Below, one piece after another: positions 27,900 through 37,496 of a DNA stretch of 64,000 nucleotides. The DNA comes from an uncultured Parabacteroides sp. (lineage in GTDB: Bacteria; Bacteroidota; Bacteroidia; Bacteroidales; Tannerellaceae), in NCBI GenBank assembly GCA_900541965.1, contig UQLN01000022.1:4300-68299 (forward strand). The letters run 5' to 3'. Each line of letters starts with the position of its first letter. Position 1 is the first letter of the stretch. The notes under the pieces are model-generated. The model was not told the DNA's origin. It worked only from the letters and a program-made list of their open reading frames with translations, and did no database searches. The position numbers and the translations under genes were made by a program.

Positions 27900-30296
27900 A
27901 TGAACACAAGAAATCAAGCTTTTAACCGAATCACAGGCAAGTTGCTTTTTTTATTCGTATCCAGCCTGTCAGTCCTGTCCTGTTCCGACCTGTCACTTAT
28001 TGGCGACGGGAACAGCAAACAGGTAGAAGACCGGATCGCTGTCCGGCTGAGTATCAATATGCCTGCCGCCCGAAAGCAAGAGACTAAAAGTCTGAATGTG
28101 GAAGAACGAATAGAGGAAATACGTATACTGGTCTTTTCCAAAACGTCTGCCGATTCCGAATACCGGTTTCTATACAGTGTGGAAGGAACCCATATAAGCC
28201 GTCCCGACAGCTATACGACCACCTTCTCGGCTATGCTCAAATCCTCAGATAATCCGATTAAACTGATACTGATAGCCAATGCCAACCAAACAGTAGCAGA
28301 AAGGCATCCATCTGCAGGCGACACAGAAGCCCAAATCAAAAAAAAGCTTATCCGTGAATCAGGCAAGGGAGATGGCAATCCCGAACAGATCACAGGCTGC
28401 CTGCCTATGTATGGCGAATATGTATTGCCCGGACTTGAAGCTGGGAAAGTCAACGATAACATCTATATAAAGATGTTGCGCTCCGTTGCCAGAGCCGATG
28501 TCTATAATTATGATGCAACCGGAAAGTTTACCCTACAAAGCATACAAATATTCCGGCCGTATAACCAGTTACAACTTATACCTAATCAAATAACCTCCAA
28601 TAACACAGGAGGTCCCAAAGTTGACATCCCTTCTCTTCCCGACCAGGCAAGTTTCTATCCGGCAGACTTCCCTATGCCTCAACAAAATGTGGCAAACGAA
28701 AGTACTGCCATCGAACAGATATACCTTCCGGAAGCTCCGGCACCAGCAACCGACAGGCAAATCAGTGATGCGACCTGCCTTGTAGCAGGAGGTATTTACA
28801 ATGATGGCATTTATCCCTCTAAAAAGGTATACTACCGGATAGACTTCAATCCTTCAGGGCAACCTTTCGGACAAATCTTACGGAACCACCGTTATCTGTT
28901 CGCCATACAAAAAGTATCGGCTGCCGGCTGGGATACTCCGTTAGAAGCGGCTCAAAATGCATCTTTCGGGATGGTAGCCACCGTCGAATCCTGGGAGGAA
29001 TATACAACCGGCATGCATTTCGACGGGGAACATCATTATGGAGTATCCAGCCGGCATGTCAGGTTGCAATACAGGGAAAATTCGCAAGGACTTATTCTTA
29101 TCGATACTGATTTAACCGGCGAACGGCTGCAATGGGTAGATATGGAAGGGCATCCGATCAACACAGACGAACCGTCCCCTTCTTTATCGAGCGAGCGGTT
29201 TGATGTTTCATTTATTGAAATTCCCGATGCAAACAATAAAATACAGAAACAACTCAAGTTCAGCGCCAGGCAGGCTAACAACAGCTATTCCGATTATTCC
29301 GAATATCTGATGATACACGTCAACCGGTGGAAAATAATGATTACGATTACCCAATCCGCCAATCGTAACCGGAACGAAATCATCCGTGTATTGAGTTCCG
29401 ATGAAATCGGAGGCCTGCATCACAGCAGTGCAAAAGCGATGCGGGCAATACTCGATAAGCATTTCGGACCAGGAAAGACCATCCAGCTCGGAGGTATCGA
29501 ATATACTTCCGTAGTTCCAGGCATAGCGATCAAGGATGCACTGACCTATGAGAAGCTGGCGCAACAAGATATTGTTGTTTTAGCCAACAATACCCGTCCG
29601 GATTCCATTACTGCACGCCGCATATTGGACTGGCTCGGAGCCCGTAACAACCGGGTCCTTATTCTTGGATTCGACTGGAAAGACCCTGGCATTACCGACA
29701 ATTACAGTAGCCGGCATCCCGAATATGCCACGACTACCAATTATCAGGTCTTGAAACTATTGCGGGACGATGTCACACCTTACTGGTATAACGGAGGGAC
29801 AAACACGTCAATAGGCGACACTGGTCCGGTACGCGAAGATATGATCGCTTCATTTGCCGTCAATGCCGACAATAGTTATTTCTTCCGGACAGGTCCCTTC
29901 ACGGCCTTACAGAATATAGAAATTACAAGTTGCGGATATTGGCTGGAAGATGTATGGTGGGGACGTATGGAAGTGCATAGCCCGGACATTGTACCACTCA
30001 TCGTATTTAAGGACGTGGTGAGAGACGATGGCTCCGGTCGTCCCCCTCTTTATTCCCCAAATCCGGGAGGCGATGGACGTATGATACTGGGGATAGATAA
30101 GAAAAAACGAATCGTTTATGTCGGTGATTCGGAGTTTTTCGGTATAGGTTCCGGTAATGAGTTGAAAAAAAGTTCGCGTATTGACAACTCTAACGGAGAT
30201 CTGACAAATAATTATTCCTTAATCATGGCAAATCTATGGGCTTGGATGATTGAGGAAATTGTCCTGGGGAATAGGCTATTCATTCCTTCACAATGA
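27900..30296 (+). CDS. Large fimbrial tip-like lipoprotein with extra C-terminal domain
   Basis: 798 aa from ATG 27900 (4 bp after the previous stop). Lipobox SVLS|C28. Residues about 45-380 resemble fimbrial minor or tip subunits (EEIRILVFSKTS, IKLILIANAN, LRSVARADVYNYD, NHRYLFAIQKVSAAGW). A beta-sandwich-like region ends with KIMITITQSAN (near 495). Residues 500-798 form an alpha/beta region, with AQQDIVVLANNTRPDSITARRILDWLGA, RVLILGFDW and RIVYVGDSEFFG, that looks like a Rossmann or glutamine-amidotransferase-like fold without an obvious catalytic triad. Probably an adhesin at the fimbrial tip; the C-terminal role is unknown. Confidence 0.72.
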   Translation: MNTRNQAFNRITGKLLFLFVSSLSVLSCSDLSLIGDGNSKQVEDRIAVRLSINMPAARKQETKSLNVEERIEEIRILVFSKTSADSEYRFLYSVEGTHISRPDSYTTTFSAMLKSSDNPIKLILIANANQTVAERHPSAGDTEAQIKKKLIRESGKGDGNPEQITGCLPMYGEYVLPGLEAGKVNDNIYIKMLRSVARADVYNYDATGKFTLQSIQIFRPYNQLQLIPNQITSNNTGGPKVDIPSLPDQASFYPADFPMPQQNVANESTAIEQIYLPEAPAPATDRQISDATCLVAGGIYNDGIYPSKKVYYRIDFNPSGQPFGQILRNHRYLFAIQKVSAAGWDTPLEAAQNASFGMVATVESWEEYTTGMHFDGEHHYGVSSRHVRLQYRENSQGLILIDTDLTGERLQWVDMEGHPINTDEPSPSLSSERFDVSFIEIPDANNKIQKQLKFSARQANNSYSDYSEYLMIHVNRWKIMITITQSANRNRNEIIRVLSSDEIGGLHHSSAKAMRAILDKHFGPGKTIQLGGIEYTSVVPGIAIKDALTYEKLAQQDIVVLANNTRPDSITARRILDWLGARNNRVLILGFDWKDPGITDNYSSRHPEYATTTNYQVLKLLRDDVTPYWYNGGTNTSIGDTGPVREDMIASFAVNADNSYFFRTGPFTALQNIEITSCGYWLEDVWWGRMEVHSPDIVPLIVFKDVVRDDGSGRPPLYSPNPGGDGRMILGIDKKKRIVYVGDSEFFGIGSGNELKKSSRIDNSNGDLTNNYSLIMANLWAWMIEEIVLGNRLFIPSQ

Positions 30297-30352
30297 ACTG
30301 ATCTGTCACGCACGCAATCAGTTAACACACTTTAATATTAACAAAGGTCTAA

Positions 30353-30360
30353 TATTTTTG
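30353..30360 (+). promoter_or_regulatory. Candidate -7 box for the downstream AraC gene
   Basis: TATTTTTG matches TAnnTTTG 37 bp upstream of the AraC ATG at 30398. The T-rich context lowers its specificity. Confidence 0.35.
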
Positions 30361-30397
30361 TTTTATTCTAGAACAAAGCATAAAGTAACTATCGATT

Positions 30398-31261
30398 ATG
30401 GGAATTCTTTATAAAAATGAACATCTTGCATGTAACAATTTTTGCCAATCCACAAAACGCTCTTTTCAGATTTTCCTTCTACAATCCGGGCTAAAACATA
30501 ATGAAATCGATACTCCCCAATCAATCCTTCTTTTCATCCTTGAAGGAGAAATTGAACTCAGTACGGATACAGTCTATAACCGAATCCTGCACAAAAATGA
30601 AATTGTGTTGATACCGGCAGGCAGTAACTATTCCATCGAAGTGAAAAAAGACAGCCGTATAACTTCTTGCTGTTTCAGCAATGACATCAAATTATGTAAC
30701 CGTATTCATCTCGAATCATTGTCCGAATATAAAAAAGAATCGGTTTATAACTATAGCACTTTAAGAATCCAGAAAGAAATACATCTATTTCTCTCTTTAC
30801 TCAATAATTACCTGGAAGACGACATCGGATGCAAACATTTGCAAGAGCTCAAACTTCAGGAACTCTTTATTTTGTTCAGAGCCTATTACACAAAAGAGCA
30901 ACTGGTCAATTTCTTCTATCCTATTTTAAGTCAGGATACGGACTTCAGCCATTTCATCCTCTCCAACTACCGGTCGGTAATGAACGTAGAGGAGTTTGCC
31001 AAAATGGCTAATATCAGTCTTTCGACTTTCAACCGTAAATTCAAAAAACATTTTAACGAATCGGCTTACCAATGGATGCTGAGGCGCAAAACGGAAAGAG
31101 TCTTGGACGATATTCAGAACACAAACAAAACCTTCCTGACAATTTCACTTGACTGGAATTTCTCTTCACAGGCCCACCTGACCAAATTTACCAAGCAACA
31201 ATGCGGTTTGTCCCCTTCGCAAATCCGGGAACAAGCCACACACAGCATTACTTCGGATTAA
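30398..31261 (+). CDS. AraC-family regulator beside the fimbrial operon
   Basis: 287 aa. Cupin-like N-terminal sensor (LLFILEGEIELSTDTVYNRILHKNEIVLIPAGSNYSIEV). The C-terminal AraC domain has MNVEEFAKMANISLSTFNRKFKKHFNESAYQWML, then TFLTISLDWNFSSQAHLTKFTKQQCGLSPSQIR. It follows the fimbrial genes by 101 bp in the same direction and is the natural candidate for controlling them; a similar AraC-fimbria pairing is common in Bacteroidales. The effector is unknown. Confidence 0.87.
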   Translation: MGILYKNEHLACNNFCQSTKRSFQIFLLQSGLKHNEIDTPQSILLFILEGEIELSTDTVYNRILHKNEIVLIPAGSNYSIEVKKDSRITSCCFSNDIKLCNRIHLESLSEYKKESVYNYSTLRIQKEIHLFLSLLNNYLEDDIGCKHLQELKLQELFILFRAYYTKEQLVNFFYPILSQDTDFSHFILSNYRSVMNVEEFAKMANISLSTFNRKFKKHFNESAYQWMLRRKTERVLDDIQNTNKTFLTISLDWNFSSQAHLTKFTKQQCGLSPSQIREQATHSITSD

Positions 31262-31293
31262 AATGAAATATCGTTGCAACAGGTGTTATTTCC

Positions 31294-31417
31294 GGGTTGC
31301 TCAATTCAAAATCCTGAGTTGCCCGACTCACAAGTCTGAGTTGCTCAACTCGCAAACTTGAGTTGCCCGACTCAGAAAACCAAGTTGCCCGACTCACAGA
31401 TTTGAGTCGGGCAACTT
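31294..31417. repeat. Tandem array of 22-bp palindromic units
   Basis: Five units of exactly 22 bp start at 31294, 31316, 31338, 31360 and 31382. Each has a core close to GAGTTGCCCGACTC, itself an imperfect palindrome, and a variable 8-bp spacer. A final inverted half unit at 31404-31417 closes a perfect 15-bp hairpin with unit 5 (AAGTTGCCCGACTCA / TGAGTCGGGCAACTT). It lies between convergent genes, and no T-run follows on either side. Confidence 0.85.
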
Positions 31418-31452
31418 AGGATATATAGTTCCTTTTCTACCTTATAGGTACC

Positions 31453-32325
31453 TTATTTCCTGTGCTTCCAGAACAGGACAACCGACAGAACGACAAATGC
31501 AACAAGCATGACTGTCATCTCCATCCAGTAATGGGACGGCTCAATCCAGATTTCTTTCAGCATATCCCATCTTCCCATGATTTCCACAAACGTCCAGAAT
31601 ATAATCACAGTAGGAATAGCATAACGGATAGCATATCCCAGTTTCTTTATCTTCAATAATTTGACGAACAGATAAATAGACCAGGCGAGCGAACCGAATG
31701 CTATAATGGATGTAACCGGATGATGATCGCCAAAGAACCGTTCATCGTAAACAAAGAGAAGTACGATATAACAAGTCCACATGATGATATTCATTTCCAT
31801 AAATGTAGTCATCGCATGGTTGCGCACAACCGGTTGAAGACGGCTTACCTGTTGTTCATCCAGAACTGCCTTCTTTGCTGTTCCATAATGCAACTTATCC
31901 TGTATCCAGGTAAACAAAACGCAGTTTGATTTGATACTGAAAATATAAAACAACATGATAATCGCCCAGAAACCGACCGACGAAGGCATGATTAAATATT
32001 CCGGCTTGGTAACGATTTCCCCGTTTTCAATGAGAGGCTGAACCCCGTAACGGTTTGCATAATACACATAAGCAAATTCAACCCATCCGGTCCAAACGAG
32101 CATTCCGCCGAATAACCCGGCAAAAGTAGCGGTTATTTCTTTCTTGGAATAAATACCCAAAACAAGCAAACCCACCCCTATCACGCCCAATAAAAGGGCA
32201 GCCAGATAAAGCAGGTTATGTCCCAGTATTTTTTCCATCAGAATCATGGCAGCATGTCCTAACGGCATCATAAAAAGTACGATGATAAAAGACAGGATTC
32301 CTGTCCACGGAGATGTTAGTTTCAT
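31453..32325 (-). CDS. Polytopic membrane protein of unknown function
   Basis: 290 aa with about eight transmembrane helices (first at 9-29, last at 268-286). Two charged loops carry YANRYGVQPLIENGEIVTKPEYL and WIQDKLHYGTAKKAVLDEQQ. No family motif is recognised. It begins 37 bp after the PAP2 gene on the same strand and may be the last gene of the bat transcription unit. Confidence 0.75.
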   Translation of the reverse strand: MKLTSPWTGILSFIIVLFMMPLGHAAMILMEKILGHNLLYLAALLLGVIGVGLLVLGIYSKKEITATFAGLFGGMLVWTGWVEFAYVYYANRYGVQPLIENGEIVTKPEYLIMPSSVGFWAIIMLFYIFSIKSNCVLFTWIQDKLHYGTAKKAVLDEQQVSRLQPVVRNHAMTTFMEMNIIMWTCYIVLLFVYDERFFGDHHPVTSIIAFGSLAWSIYLFVKLLKIKKLGYAIRYAIPTVIIFWTFVEIMGRWDMLKEIWIEPSHYWMEMTVMLVAFVVLSVVLFWKHRK

Positions 32326-32362
32326 ATTTGTGTAGAGTTGTTTGCCCGGTTTCTTATTCCGT

Positions 32363-33052
32363 TTACCTCAGAAAACAGGAAACCAATGGGACATTAAAAA
32401 CAATAACTATCAGCGTCATTACCCAGATTCCATAGACAATCAGGTTTCCCCGCAGTACCGAATAAGGAGATTTACTCAAATCCGCACCGGGAACCAGCCT
32501 TCCTCTGGCGTAACGGTAAACCAGATAAACAATATATCCGAAAATAAGCCCGGAAATCGCTCCCGGAACAATATCCGAGATAAAATGTACGCCCAGATAA
32601 ATACGCGTATAAGACATCAGAACCGCCCAAAGAAAGACAGTCCAGGTGAACAACTTATTCTTCATTATACAGGAAAGCAGAAGGGCAACACCAAAAGAGT
32701 TAGCTGCATGTCCGGATATAAACCCGTATAACCCGCCTCGATAGTCGAACACTACTTTTACCTGTTCCATAAAGTCAGGATGATGGGTCGGGCGGAAACG
32801 CATAAAATAAGGTTTACACAAATGGGATGTAAACTGGTCGCACAATAATACAACCAAACCGATAGCCAGTAAAACCAGTACCGATTCTCTCCAATTCTTT
32901 TTATAGATAAGTACGACGAGTATAAAAGCAATCAACGGCAACCAGATAAACTTTCCTGTATACAACCACATAAAGCGGTCCAGGAAAGCACTATCGCTGC
33001 CGTTAAGCGCTAAGAACAAATCGCGTTCATAAGTCAATATTCTTTCTACCAT
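32363..33052 (-). CDS. PAP2-family membrane phosphatase
   Basis: 229 aa, six transmembrane helices. The tripartite PAP2 signature is present: KPYFMRFRPTH (KxxxxxxRP), YGFISGHAANSFG (xSGH with the catalytic His), and SYTRIYLGVHFISDIVPGA (Rxxxxx-HxxxD). Likely substrates are undecaprenyl pyrophosphate or lipid A phosphates at the periplasmic face. Located 31 bp after batE on the same strand. Confidence 0.9.
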   Translation of the reverse strand: MVERILTYERDLFLALNGSDSAFLDRFMWLYTGKFIWLPLIAFILVVLIYKKNWRESVLVLLAIGLVVLLCDQFTSHLCKPYFMRFRPTHHPDFMEQVKVVFDYRGGLYGFISGHAANSFGVALLLSCIMKNKLFTWTVFLWAVLMSYTRIYLGVHFISDIVPGAISGLIFGYIVYLVYRYARGRLVPGADLSKSPYSVLRGNLIVYGIWVMTLIVIVFNVPLVSCFLR

Positions 33053-33083
33053 AATAGGGTTAGATTTAAAATTACAGAGTTTG

Positions 33084-33851
33084 TCAAATTACTTGTATAT
33101 CTTTTGTAGGCATCCATCCGACACTGCCATCTTCCATTTCTATTTCGCTCCAATCCCCTAATTTGCTCTTTATGGAAACCTTCGTCCCTTCATGCAAGAT
33201 GAACAAATCCGTACCGCTTGCATCCGGAGAACTTTTTATGGTAACAGTCGGAGCAAAAATAATGGCACTGTTCCGGTTAAGCATTTCCGCTTTCTGGTGC
33301 TGGCCAAAGATATTGGCAAATATCACCAAGACCAACAATAGAAGACCTACATAGAAGCCTATCTTTTTCAAATGAATCCATTTGGAGAAGAAAAACATAA
33401 TCAGACATCCGATAAACAAGATAAAACAAAGAATACCTATCTTTCCCCAGGAATCGGCTCCGGCCATATTCTGGATAGAGTCAAACCACTGGCTTAAAAA
33501 GAAGCCGCCTACAGGTTCAATCTTATCTACGGTTTTCTGACGTGCCATCTGCAGGTTGAAACGGATGTCCTTATCTCCCGGATCCAATACTAAAGCCCGT
33601 TCGTAATTCAGGATAGCCGGAGCAATCTTGCCTGCCTTATAATAGGCATTCCCCAGATTATAGAAGATTGCGGCAGACTCGCCATGGCTTTTAATAATAC
33701 CTTCGTATAATTCAATTGCTTTATTATAATCTTCCTGCGTATAGGCAGTTTCCGCCTCCTTGATAGCAGTTTCCTGCGCATACACGCCCAAAGCTACGAA
33801 CTGTACCAAGAGGAAGAACAGTATTTTTTTCATATTGATATTCATCTTCAT
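33084..33851 (-). CDS. batE: BatE, TPR and SH3-like protein
   Basis: 255 aa from the ATG at 33851, 4 bp after the batD stop. The longer frame overlaps batD and lacks a signal peptide at its start. Signal peptide, two TPR units (AETAYTQEDYNKAIELYEGII; AIFYNLGNAYYKAGKIAPAILNYERALVLDPGD), two transmembrane helices (about 145-165 and 170-190), and a C-terminal bacterial SH3-like domain (KSKLGDWSEIEMEDGSVGWMPTKDI). Member of the Bacteroides aerotolerance (bat) operon. Confidence 0.9.
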   Translation of the reverse strand: MKMNINMKKILFFLLVQFVALGVYAQETAIKEAETAYTQEDYNKAIELYEGIIKSHGESAAIFYNLGNAYYKAGKIAPAILNYERALVLDPGDKDIRFNLQMARQKTVDKIEPVGGFFLSQWFDSIQNMAGADSWGKIGILCFILFIGCLIMFFFSKWIHLKKIGFYVGLLLLVLVIFANIFGQHQKAEMLNRNSAIIFAPTVTIKSSPDASGTDLFILHEGTKVSIKSKLGDWSEIEMEDGSVGWMPTKDIQVI

Positions 33852-33855
33852 GCGA

Positions 33856-35667
33856 TTACTTTTTAATTGTATTCTCCATTTTTCCAATGGCATCTACAGT
33901 CTGTTCATATAATTTATCCATAGCATCCGATGCTTGTGTAGGTGCATAACGGGCAAACTCGCAAGTATTCAGAATTTCCATAAATTCATTAATCAACGCA
34001 TCGTCCACACCGTACTGGGTCAACTCGGCCTCTACATTATCTTTACTCAAATTAGACTGTGGAATGTTCAACTTATCACTCAGATATCCCCAAACTGCAC
34101 GAAGTACTTCATCATAAAATTCTTCCTTCTTGTTTTCTTTCAGCAACTTGCCGGCATTCTTCAAACGGCGTACAGCCATTTTGTTTGCTTTCTTGGTACG
34201 AACCAAGGCAAGGTCTGAATTTTCTTTTACCTGTTTACGGTAAATGATAAAGAATACAATAAAGAGGATAGCCGGAATCAGGTAACATAAAATGTACATG
34301 AAGGAGCCGAAGAATATTTCGTTATTCGTAATAAAATGAATACCGTTCACTTTCAGGTAACGGATATCTTTTCCCAGATATTTTACACTTTCCTTATTGC
34401 TGAAATTAGATACGACAGGAGCAGCCGTTCCTCCCCCCTGACCTTGCTCTACATGCAATTTATAAGGTTCGGACTTGATTGTTTTATACGTACCTGACTT
34501 CGGATCAAAATAAGAGAAGGCTATCGCCGGTATTTCAAAATCGCCGGCATAACGGGGAATTGCCATATATTCGATCGTCTTGCTGCCGGATGCACCGGAA
34601 GAGGTTACTTTAATATCGGAAGTAACCTTCGGATCATACACATCAAAATCATTCGGGAAAACAACTTCCGGATTCTTCACCAGCTTAATATTTCCATTAC
34701 CGGATATATTCACCTTAACAGTAACCGCTTCATCCGTTTTCACATTGTTGGAACTGATACTGGAAGTCATTGTATAATTACCGACAGCCCCACCGTATGA
34801 AGCAGGCTTACCGGAAGGCAAAGGCTTCACATCGATTGCAACGGCAGGCGTCGTCAACATCTTATTCAAATCCACAGAAGATTCGAAAAAGTCATCGAAT
34901 ATACTACCTCTCCTTTTCTGTGGAGCCGGAACCCGTACTATAACATCCATCTTTCCCGACGGAATCGTTATCTTACCGGAGCGTTGCGGATAAAGGACAG
35001 TTTGCCGGATAACAACCGCTTTATAACGTTTTCCATTATAATCTTCAAGTGTCCATTGTTTTTGTTCAGGCAATTCTATTTCCTGAGCCAGAAAGCCGTC
35101 GAATTCCGGAAATTTAGGAGGATTGATTCCTGCTATATCAACTCTGGTATACAGCTTGAATGTAACCAATATACCTTCCTGTTCATATACATTTTTATCT
35201 GAAACATTGATACGGAGGAATATATCATCATTAGATACACGGAGGGTTCCATCATTATTTTGCTTGGCAACCTCGTCTGCCTTTTCAGCAGGAAGAACTT
35301 TTATAACCAATGCATTTGATGAATAATTGGAACCTTTCACTTTGATTGTAGCCGGAGCGACATTGAACGTACCTTCTTTCTTCGGCATTAAAACATACGT
35401 AAAGGTCAATGACGTTTCCGTACTCAAACTGCCATTGATAAGCTGGGTACTCATACTTGTCGAAGTGGACGGTCCCATCAATACATCAAAATCAGAAAGT
35501 TCCGGTACACGCAAATCCTTCCCATCAGCATTTACCGTATACGTCAGATTAAACCGTTCTCCCATGGCAACCACAGGAGGCGCAGATGCTTTAAACGTTA
35601 CATCGGCTGCTTTTGCTGCCAACCCGAATGTAGCGAAGAGCACAAATAAGAAAACTAATTTCCTCAT
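33856..35667 (-). CDS. batD: BatD, large membrane-anchored periplasmic Bat protein
   Basis: 603 aa: signal peptide (1-20), extended Ig-like beta region of the BatD family (PPVVAMGERFNLTYTVNADGKDLRVPELSDFDVLMGPSTST; QTVLYPQRSGKITIPSGKMDVIV). A transmembrane helix follows at about 452-474 (FMYILCYLIPAILFIVFFIIY), then a cytoplasmic helical tail. The family is linked to oxygen tolerance and probably acts with the VWA proteins BatA and BatB at the inner membrane. Confidence 0.92.
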   Translation of the reverse strand: MRKLVFLFVLFATFGLAAKAADVTFKASAPPVVAMGERFNLTYTVNADGKDLRVPELSDFDVLMGPSTSTSMSTQLINGSLSTETSLTFTYVLMPKKEGTFNVAPATIKVKGSNYSSNALVIKVLPAEKADEVAKQNNDGTLRVSNDDIFLRINVSDKNVYEQEGILVTFKLYTRVDIAGINPPKFPEFDGFLAQEIELPEQKQWTLEDYNGKRYKAVVIRQTVLYPQRSGKITIPSGKMDVIVRVPAPQKRRGSIFDDFFESSVDLNKMLTTPAVAIDVKPLPSGKPASYGGAVGNYTMTSSISSNNVKTDEAVTVKVNISGNGNIKLVKNPEVVFPNDFDVYDPKVTSDIKVTSSGASGSKTIEYMAIPRYAGDFEIPAIAFSYFDPKSGTYKTIKSEPYKLHVEQGQGGGTAAPVVSNFSNKESVKYLGKDIRYLKVNGIHFITNNEIFFGSFMYILCYLIPAILFIVFFIIYRKQVKENSDLALVRTKKANKMAVRRLKNAGKLLKENKKEEFYDEVLRAVWGYLSDKLNIPQSNLSKDNVEAELTQYGVDDALINEFMEILNTCEFARYAPTQASDAMDKLYEQTVDAIGKMENTIKK

Positions 35668-35699
35668 TATTATATCGTTATTTTTTGTTTATCCCTTTA

Positions 35700-36460
35700 T
35701 TACCACTCTTTTTCAACTCTACGGCGCTGTTGCTGCTGGGCCTGCGCTTTCTTCACTTTCTCCTGAGTGTCTTTTTCGTCCTGCAGGAAGGCATCCAGCA
35801 TCTGTTGAGCATTATCCTGGCTCATCTGTTCGTTTTGCTGCTGTTGTTCCTGAGTCTTATTGTCTTTTTTATCATCCTGTTGCTGCTGGTCCTGCTGTTG
35901 TTGTTGCTGATCCTGCTGCTGTTCATCTTTCTTATCGTCTTTTTTATCCTGATCCTGGTTTTTATCCTGATCTTGTTGCTGTTGCTGCTGGTCTTCCAAC
36001 AATTTTTGTGCCAAAGCTAAATTATAGCGCGTTTCGTCATCTTTCGGATTAAAACGCAGGGATTGTTTATAGGCTTCAACACTTTTGGCATATTCTTTAT
36101 TCTGCATGCCGATATTTCCGAGATTATGGAAAATCTCGGATAAACGAGCCTTGCCTTCAGGAGTCTCCATCATCTTTTCTGCCTGCCCCGCTATCAACTG
36201 ATACTGCTCGGCAGCTTCCGGAAATTTCTTCTGCTTATATAAAGCATTTCCCAAATCATAGGTTCCTTCCGCAGAGCGGGGATTTACTTCCAAGCTCTTC
36301 GATAAGCAATCTCCGCTTCGGTATATTTTTCCTGTTCGTACAGTTTATTCCCTTCACGCACATTTTTACGTTCCGCTTTCTGTGCAAACACGGCACCTGA
36401 GCAAAACATAAAAGCGGTCATCCATATTATTGATTTTTGCATACGCTTCATCTCATTCAT
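35700..36460 (-). pseudogene. batC: batC, split by a single-base frameshift
   Basis: Two overlapping frames together make a complete BatC. The first runs from ATG 36460 to TAA 36284: 58 aa with a signal peptide (IIWMTAFMFCSGAVFAQ) and the start of a TPR (GNKLYEQEKYTEAEIAYRRA), then out of frame. The second runs from about 36293 to 35700 and continues the TPR (LEVNPRSAEGTYDLGNALY), adds two more TPRs and a Gln/Asp/Lys low-complexity tail. Restoring one base in the short A run near 36301 (CGAAGAGC to CGAAAGAGC on the minus strand) joins them as AYRKSLEVNPRS. True mutation and sequencing error cannot be separated here. Confidence 0.85.
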
Positions 36461-36464
36461 TCCA

Positions 36465-37484
36465 TTAAGAAAACAGTTTCACTTTTCTGAATATACGGTT
36501 CTTCCTGTCGAGCGTCATAAAGTCGGCCAACAGCAATATCAGAGCTATCCAGGCAAAAGTCTGGAAACGTTCGTCGTATTCCGAATAGACTTTGCTATCC
36601 AGTTCCGATTTATTCATTTTATCGATTTCCTTTTGCAAGGCTCTTAATGCAGAGTTGGTATTGTCGGCACGCACGTAAGTGCCATGTCCTGCCGCAGCAA
36701 TCTCACGGCACATCTCTTCGTTCAGTTTGGTGATGACTACATTTCCTTCCTTATCTTTCATATAGTCATTGTTGCCGCCAACCGGGATAGGCGAACCTTT
36801 CGGGTCTCCCATACCTACAATATTCACATGGATACCTTTTTCAGCCGCCGCTGCCGCCGCTTTCACTGCATCTCCTTCGTGGTTCTCACCATCGGTAATC
36901 AGGATGATTGCCTTGTCGGAAGTTTCACTCGGGGTAAATGAGCGCATCGCCAGATTGATAGCCGAGCCGATAGCCGTTCCCTGAGCCGAAACCATCGACG
37001 GGTTGATGGACGAAAGGAACATCTTTGCCGAAATATAATCGGAAGTAATCGGAAGCTGCGTAAAAGCATCACCGGCAAATACAATCAAACCGACTTTATC
37101 ATTCGACAGACCGTCTGTCAACTTAGACAACATTTGTTTGGCTTTCTCCAAACGGTTCGGGGAAACATCCTCCGCCATCATGGAATTGGATACGTCGAGG
37201 CAGACCATCACTTCCACGCCCTGGCGTTTTACTGTTTCCAGCTTGGAACCGAACTGCGGTCCTGCAATAACAATAATAACCATGGCAATGGCCCCGAACA
37301 ACAGCCAAAATTTCAAGTGCTGGCGTTTAGGAGATACCTCAGGCATCAACTCCGACAACAGTTCTGGATTACCATATTTCTTGATTGCCTTCTTCTTTAA
37401 CACGATTGCATACACATAGAATGCGATCAATACGGGAAGAACGAACAGCAAGTATAAAAAGTCCGGATGTGCAAAACGAAACAT
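36465..37484 (-). CDS. batB: BatB, membrane-anchored von Willebrand A protein
   Basis: 339 aa. N-terminal helices (9-27 and 58-77) frame a VWA domain with a complete metal-ion adhesion site: DVSNSMMAEDVSPNRLEKAK, a downstream Thr (SAQGTAIGSAI), and DGENHEGD. A C-terminal helix near 310-328 anchors it. It starts 12 bp after batA and ends 4 bp before the batC start. Likely forms part of a periplasm-facing complex with BatA under MoxR ATPase control. Confidence 0.93.
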   Translation of the reverse strand: MFRFAHPDFLYLLFVLPVLIAFYVYAIVLKKKAIKKYGNPELLSELMPEVSPKRQHLKFWLLFGAIAMVIIVIAGPQFGSKLETVKRQGVEVMVCLDVSNSMMAEDVSPNRLEKAKQMLSKLTDGLSNDKVGLIVFAGDAFTQLPITSDYISAKMFLSSINPSMVSAQGTAIGSAINLAMRSFTPSETSDKAIILITDGENHEGDAVKAAAAAAEKGIHVNIVGMGDPKGSPIPVGGNNDYMKDKEGNVVITKLNEEMCREIAAAGHGTYVRADNTNSALRALQKEIDKMNKSELDSKVYSEYDERFQTFAWIALILLLADFMTLDRKNRIFRKVKLFS

Positions 37485-37496
37485 AAGCTTCTTTCT

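Noticed and set aside
30296..30323. AACTGAT / ATCAGTT hairpin after the fimbrial operon
   Set aside because: Only 7 bp with a 14-base loop and no T-run, so not called as a terminator.
31294..31417. CRISPR array
   Set aside because: 22-bp period with 14-bp cores and 8-bp spacers is far too short for repeats and spacers, and no cas gene is present.
35820..36000. CAG/CTG-like low-complexity tract
   Set aside because: It encodes the Gln/Asp/Lys tail of BatC, a normal low-complexity region in this family, not a CRISPR array or mobile repeat.
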